From positions 1 to 6,923 of the forward strand of contig JAGUWA010000059.1 in NCBI GenBank assembly GCA_020062605.1: a stretch of 6,923 bases of DNA, given 5' to 3'. The notes below the pieces were generated by a model that was not told where the DNA came from, made no database searches, and saw only the letters and a list, made by a program, of their open reading frames with translations. The translations under genes were made by a program, and so were the position numbers. Positions within the stretch are counted from its first letter, which is position 1. Each line of letters begins with the position of its first letter. Below are positions 4,734 through 6,923 of the stretch, piece after piece. The stretch comes from Parvibaculum sp. Lineage in GTDB: Bacteria > Pseudomonadota > Alphaproteobacteria > Parvibaculales > Parvibaculaceae.

Positions 4734-5540
4734 ATGGCACTGAACGACGAACAACTGGAGCGCTATGCGCGGCACATCGTGCTGAAGGAGATCGGCGGCC
4801 CCGGCCAGCAGAAGCTCCTGAAGGCGCGCGTGCTGATCGTCGGCGCGGGCGGGCTCGGAAGCCCCTGCCTCATTTATCTGGCGGCGGCGGGCGTCGGGAC
4901 CATCGGCGTCGTGGATAGCGATACAGTGTCGCTGTCGAACCTGCAGCGCCAGATCGCACATGGGGTCGCGGATATCGGCCGGGCGAAAACGGAGAGCGCG
5001 GCGGAGGCGGCGGCGCGCATCAATCCGGATGTGAAGATCGTTCAACACAAGGAACGCCTGACGGCCGCGAACGCGCTCGACATCATTTCGCAATACGATC
5101 TGGTGGCCGACGGCTGCGATAATTTCGCGACGCGCTTTCTCGTCAACGATGCCTGCTATTTCGCGAAAGTGCCGCTGGTGTCGGCGGCTGTTGGCCAGTT
5201 CGAGGGACAGGTGGCGACGTTCCGGGCCTTCGAGCGCGATGCGGAGGGAAACCCGAAGCCGAATTATCGCGACTTCGTGGGCGCGACGCCCGAGCCCGGC
5301 TCCGTGCCGACCTGCGAGGAGGCGGGCGTGATGGGGGCGCTGACCGGCGTCGTCGGCTCGCTGCAGGCACTGGAAGTCATCAAGGAGATCACCGGCGCAG
5401 GGACGAGCCTTGCGGGAAAGCTGCTGATCTACGACGCGCTCGACACGCGGTTCCGGACGGTGAAGCTCAAATGGGATCCGAAGAATCCGCTGACGGGCGA
5501 GAACCCGACGATCACGGATTTGTCGATCCACGCGGTGTGA
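4734..5540 (+). CDS. moeB: MoeB/ThiF/HesA-family adenylyltransferase lacking the zinc cysteines
   Basis: A 268-residue E1-like enzyme. MoeB adenylates the C-terminal Gly-Gly of MoaD in molybdopterin synthesis; ThiF does the same for ThiS. Visible elements: N-terminal RYARHIVLKEIG; ATP-binding GAGGLGSP (37-44); D61-S-D63; the arginine motif SNLQRQ (68-73); K85 in GRAKTES; the Asp of the acyl-adenylate site in GCDN (D129); and the conserved cysteine C194 in PTCEEAGVMG. The two CxxC pairs that hold structural zinc in E. coli MoeB and ThiF are replaced at identical spacing by N177-Y-R-D180 and N251-P-L-T254. I believe this is shared by many alphaproteobacterial homologues annotated MoeB. ATG 4734 has GAGGA just upstream; the frame is open back to 4701 without homology. 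The gene stands alone, divergent from phasin, so MoaD versus ThiS as partner cannot be settled here. Confidence 0.85.
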   Translation: MALNDEQLERYARHIVLKEIGGPGQQKLLKARVLIVGAGGLGSPCLIYLAAAGVGTIGVVDSDTVSLSNLQRQIAHGVADIGRAKTESAAEAAARINPDVKIVQHKERLTAANALDIISQYDLVADGCDNFATRFLVNDACYFAKVPLVSAAVGQFEGQVATFRAFERDAEGNPKPNYRDFVGATPEPGSVPTCEEAGVMGALTGVVGSLQALEVIKEITGAGTSLAGKLLIYDALDTRFRTVKLKWDPKNPLTGENPTITDLSIHAV

Positions 5541-5572
5541 GGCGACGCATCCTTCTTCTCGACAAGGGAGAT

Positions 5573-5666
5573 CGTCATCGCGAGGCCGCGAAGCGGCCAC
5601 GGCGATCCAGAACGGCAAGCACGGAGATTGCGGCCCCTGGATTGCTTCGCTGCGCTCGCAATGACG
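5573..5666. repeat. Palindromic intergenic repeat (CGTCAT.GCGAG...CTCGCAATGACG)
   Basis: Outer arms CGTCATCGCGAG (5573-5584) and CTCGCAATGACG (5655-5666) pair at 11 of 12 positions, with the remaining pair G-T. Inner arms ATCCAG (5605-5610) and CTGGAT (5637-5642) also pair. The left half carries its own hairpin, GGCCGC-GAA-GCGGCC (5584-5598). The half-unit reading CGTCATTGCGAG...GAAGCAATCCAG is, from memory, a repeat common between genes in many bacterial genomes, including alphaproteobacteria. It fills the gap between two converging genes, where it could end transcription from both sides. It encodes no recognisable protein. The copy number elsewhere in the genome cannot be seen here. Confidence 0.8.
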
Positions 5667-5680
5667 AAAATGCAGGCGAG

Positions 5681-6673
5681 CTACATGATGGCGGGAATGA
5701 CACGATCCGGCGGGCGGTGGCCGTCCATGAAGGTCTTGATGTTGACGATGACCTTGCCGCCCATCTCGACGCGGCCCTCGATGGTGGCCGATCCCATATG
5801 CGGCAGGGGCACGACATTGGGCAGATTGAGAAGGCGCGGGTTCACAGCCGGTTCGCGCTCGAAGACATCGAGGCCGGCACCGGCGAGTTCGCCCGCCTCC
5901 AGCGCGCGGATCAGCGCGTTCTCGTCGATGATCTCGCCGCGCGCCGTGTTGACGATATAGGCTTCCGGCTTCATGAGCTTCAGGCGGCGCGTGTCGATGA
6001 GGTGGAAGGTCTGCGGCGTCAGCGGGCAATTCACCGAGACGATGTCGACCTTGCCGAGCATGTCGTCGAGATTTTCCCAGAAGCGCGCCTCGAGCTCCTG
6101 CTCGATGACGGCATTGGCGGGCTTCCTGTTGTGATAGTGAATTTCGAGACCGAAGGGCTTCGCGCGGCGCGCCACCGCCTGGCCGATGCGGCCCATGCCG
6201 ATGATGCCGATGCGTTTGCCCGTGAGGCGGCGGCCGAGCATCCATGTGGGCGACCAGCCCGGCCACTGGCCTTCATGTTCGCGGAGATAACGCGCACCTT
6301 CCGAGAGGCGGCGCGGCACGGCGAGAATGAGGCCCATGGTCATGTCGGCGGTATCTTCGGTCAGCACGCCGGGCGTGTTCGTTACCGTAATGCCGCGGCG
6401 GCGGGCCGTCTCGACATCGATATTGTCGACGCCGGTGCCGAACTGCGCGATGAGGCGGAGGTTTTCGCCCGCCTGGGAGAGAAGACGCGCGTCGATCCTG
6501 TCGGTCACGGTTGGAACCAGGACATCGGCCTCGCGGATGGCGGTGGCTAGTTCGGCGGCGGAGAAGGGATGATCGTCGGCATTCAGCCGGATATCGAACA
6601 GCTCGCCCATGCGCGCCTCGATGGGGGCGGGCAGCTTGCGGGTGACGATGACGAGCGGCTTTTTGGCGGTCAT
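5681..6673 (-). CDS. D-2-hydroxyacid dehydrogenase (glyoxylate/hydroxypyruvate reductase-like)
   Basis: A 330-residue cytosolic NAD(P)H-dependent oxidoreductase of the D-isomer 2-hydroxyacid dehydrogenase family, normal in length. The Rossmann motif is G159-M-G161-R-I-G164. The catalytic triad is R245 (VNTARGEIID), E274 (DVFEREPAVN) and H292 (PLPHMGSAT). The substrate loop around QFGTGVDNIDV (77-87) is typical. The residues after the second strand (HYHNRKP, 179-185) place an Arg where NADPH-preferring glyoxylate reductases often have one, so NADPH is the likely cofactor (inference). Probable reaction: glyoxylate to glycolate, or hydroxypyruvate to glycerate. ATG 6673 has GGAG six bases upstream on the minus strand. 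An in-frame extension to 6754 would add 27 residues without family resemblance. It converges with the MoeB-like gene across the palindromic repeat. The symbol gyaR might apply but substrate specificity is not readable. Confidence 0.9.
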   Translation of the reverse strand: MTAKKPLVIVTRKLPAPIEARMGELFDIRLNADDHPFSAAELATAIREADVLVPTVTDRIDARLLSQAGENLRLIAQFGTGVDNIDVETARRRGITVTNTPGVLTEDTADMTMGLILAVPRRLSEGARYLREHEGQWPGWSPTWMLGRRLTGKRIGIIGMGRIGQAVARRAKPFGLEIHYHNRKPANAVIEQELEARFWENLDDMLGKVDIVSVNCPLTPQTFHLIDTRRLKLMKPEAYIVNTARGEIIDENALIRALEAGELAGAGLDVFEREPAVNPRLLNLPNVVPLPHMGSATIEGRVEMGGKVIVNIKTFMDGHRPPDRVIPAIM

Positions 6674-6798
6674 GAAATACTCCGGCGGCAGTCCGGCTGG
6701 GGTGAGCCTCTTCTTATCAGGTTTTATCCGGTTGTTTGCGCCATTTTCTGGCAAAATCCGGTGAGTCGGCCGGCGGGGGCCAACGGGCAGAAGAAGAG
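6674..6798. other. Divergent intergenic region with small repeats
   Basis: This gap separates the dehydrogenase from the gene starting at 6799. It contains ATCCGGT twice (6726-6732 and 6756-6762, starts 30 bp apart) and, between and overlapping them, two nested short dyads: GCCA-N5-TGGC (6740-6752) and ATTTT-N5-AAAAT (6743-6757). It presumably holds both promoters, but I cannot assign -35/-10 pairs with confidence. On the minus strand TTGCCA followed by GATAAA is spaced too widely (20 bases) to be convincing. Confidence 0.35.
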
Positions 6799-6923
6799 AT
6801 GCGGGAGAGGCCAGTCAATACAAGTGCGAGACGGAGCGGGAGAGCAAGGCGCGCGGCGCTTTGCGCCGCAGCGTTCGTTTGCGCGCCTTTGGTCGCCGCG
6901 GGGATGGGCATTGGCGAGGGACA
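6799..6923 (+). CDS. N-terminus of a probable exported protein (3' end outside window)
   Basis: An ATG at 6799 opens a frame that stays open to the window edge (41 full codons). The product begins MRERPVNTSARRSGRARRAA and continues LCAAAFVCAPLVAAGMGIGEG. That is an Arg-rich n-region followed by a hydrophobic Ala/Val/Cys core, the look of a Sec signal peptide or an N-terminal membrane anchor. LVAAGMG could supply a signal peptidase I-type AxA-like site, though none is clean. AGAAGAAG directly upstream is a passable ribosome site. It diverges from the dehydrogenase gene. There is too little to name a family. The GC hairpin at 6853-6869 (GCGGCGC-TTT-GCGCCGC) lies inside it. A chance open frame in GC-rich DNA is the main alternative. 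Confidence 0.45.
   Translation, partial: MRERPVNTSARRSGRARRAALCAAAFVCAPLVAAGMGIGEG

Noticed and set aside
4716..6266. 516-codon open frame on the minus strand
   Set aside because: It runs antisense through the MoeB-like gene, then across the palindromic repeat and out of frame through the dehydrogenase. The product is rich in Arg/His with no recognisable domain, a typical GC-rich shadow.
5471..6550. 359-codon open frame on the plus strand
   Set aside because: Antisense to the dehydrogenase, which has a complete set of catalytic residues and a ribosome site; the product has no domain.
6674..6754. 27-residue N-terminal extension of the hydroxyacid dehydrogenase
   Set aside because: The extension does not resemble the family. 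GGAG sits at the right distance for ATG 6673.
6717..6911. 64-codon minus-strand frame upstream of the dehydrogenase
   Set aside because: No recognisable motif, no clear ribosome site, and it overlaps the more plausible plus-strand signal-peptide frame.
1..6923. CRISPR array, tRNA/rRNA, insertion sequence or phage genes
   Set aside because: No regularly spaced direct repeats, no cloverleaf or rRNA signature, and no transposase- or integrase-like protein in any frame.

Overview
The window is GC-rich and gene-dense. It reads as chromosomal DNA of an alphaproteobacterium. The evidence is protein-level resemblance (a short alphaproteobacterial-type phasin, a MoeB variant without zinc cysteines, a dut/Rrf2/cysK neighbourhood) and a palindromic intergenic repeat of a type I associate with that class. 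A Parvibaculum-like or rhizobial-order host is my guess and cannot be confirmed from sequence alone. There is no sign of phage, transposase, CRISPR, tRNA or rRNA.

Layout. (1) 1-1751, plus strand: the C-terminal 91 codons of dUTPase (dut), a cysteine-poor Rrf2-family regulator and cysteine synthase (cysK), closely spaced and probably co-transcribed at least in part. (2) 1752-2237, minus strand: an HxlR-family regulator whose stop codon directly abuts the cysK stop, with a strong hairpin inside its 3' end. (3) 2238-2372: an AT-richer divergent promoter region with two near-identical inverted repeats (GTTC-N7-GAAC type) placed in opposite orientation 33 bp apart, plus a third dyad between them. 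(4) 2373-4215, plus strand: an apparent operon of an SDR-fold protein that has lost most classical catalytic residues, a DsbA-fold/2-hydroxychromene-2-carboxylate isomerase-like protein, and a broken acyl-CoA thioesterase. (5) 4222-4524, minus: a phasin, divergent from (6) 4734-5540, plus: a MoeB/ThiF-type adenylyltransferase without the zinc-binding cysteines. They share a control region with a TGC/GCA-rich dyad. (7) 5541-5680: a tail-to-tail intergenic gap filled by a roughly 94-bp palindromic repeat. (8) 5681-6673, minus: a D-2-hydroxyacid dehydrogenase resembling glyoxylate/hydroxypyruvate reductase. (9) 6799 to the end, plus: the start of a probable exported protein, cut by the window edge.

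How the parts may work together. Rrf2 next to cysK recalls the Bacillus CymR-CysK pair, in which a cysteine-synthase enzyme is the co-repressor. The HxlR regulator most likely controls both itself and the divergent SDR/isomerase/thioesterase operon through the paired operators. That operon looks like a small accessory module, perhaps for handling an aromatic or acyl-CoA compound, and its last gene is decaying. The other genes are ordinary housekeeping or storage functions. I see no large undescribed system. The most informative items are the HxlR operator architecture, the residue-depleted SDR and the zinc-less MoeB.
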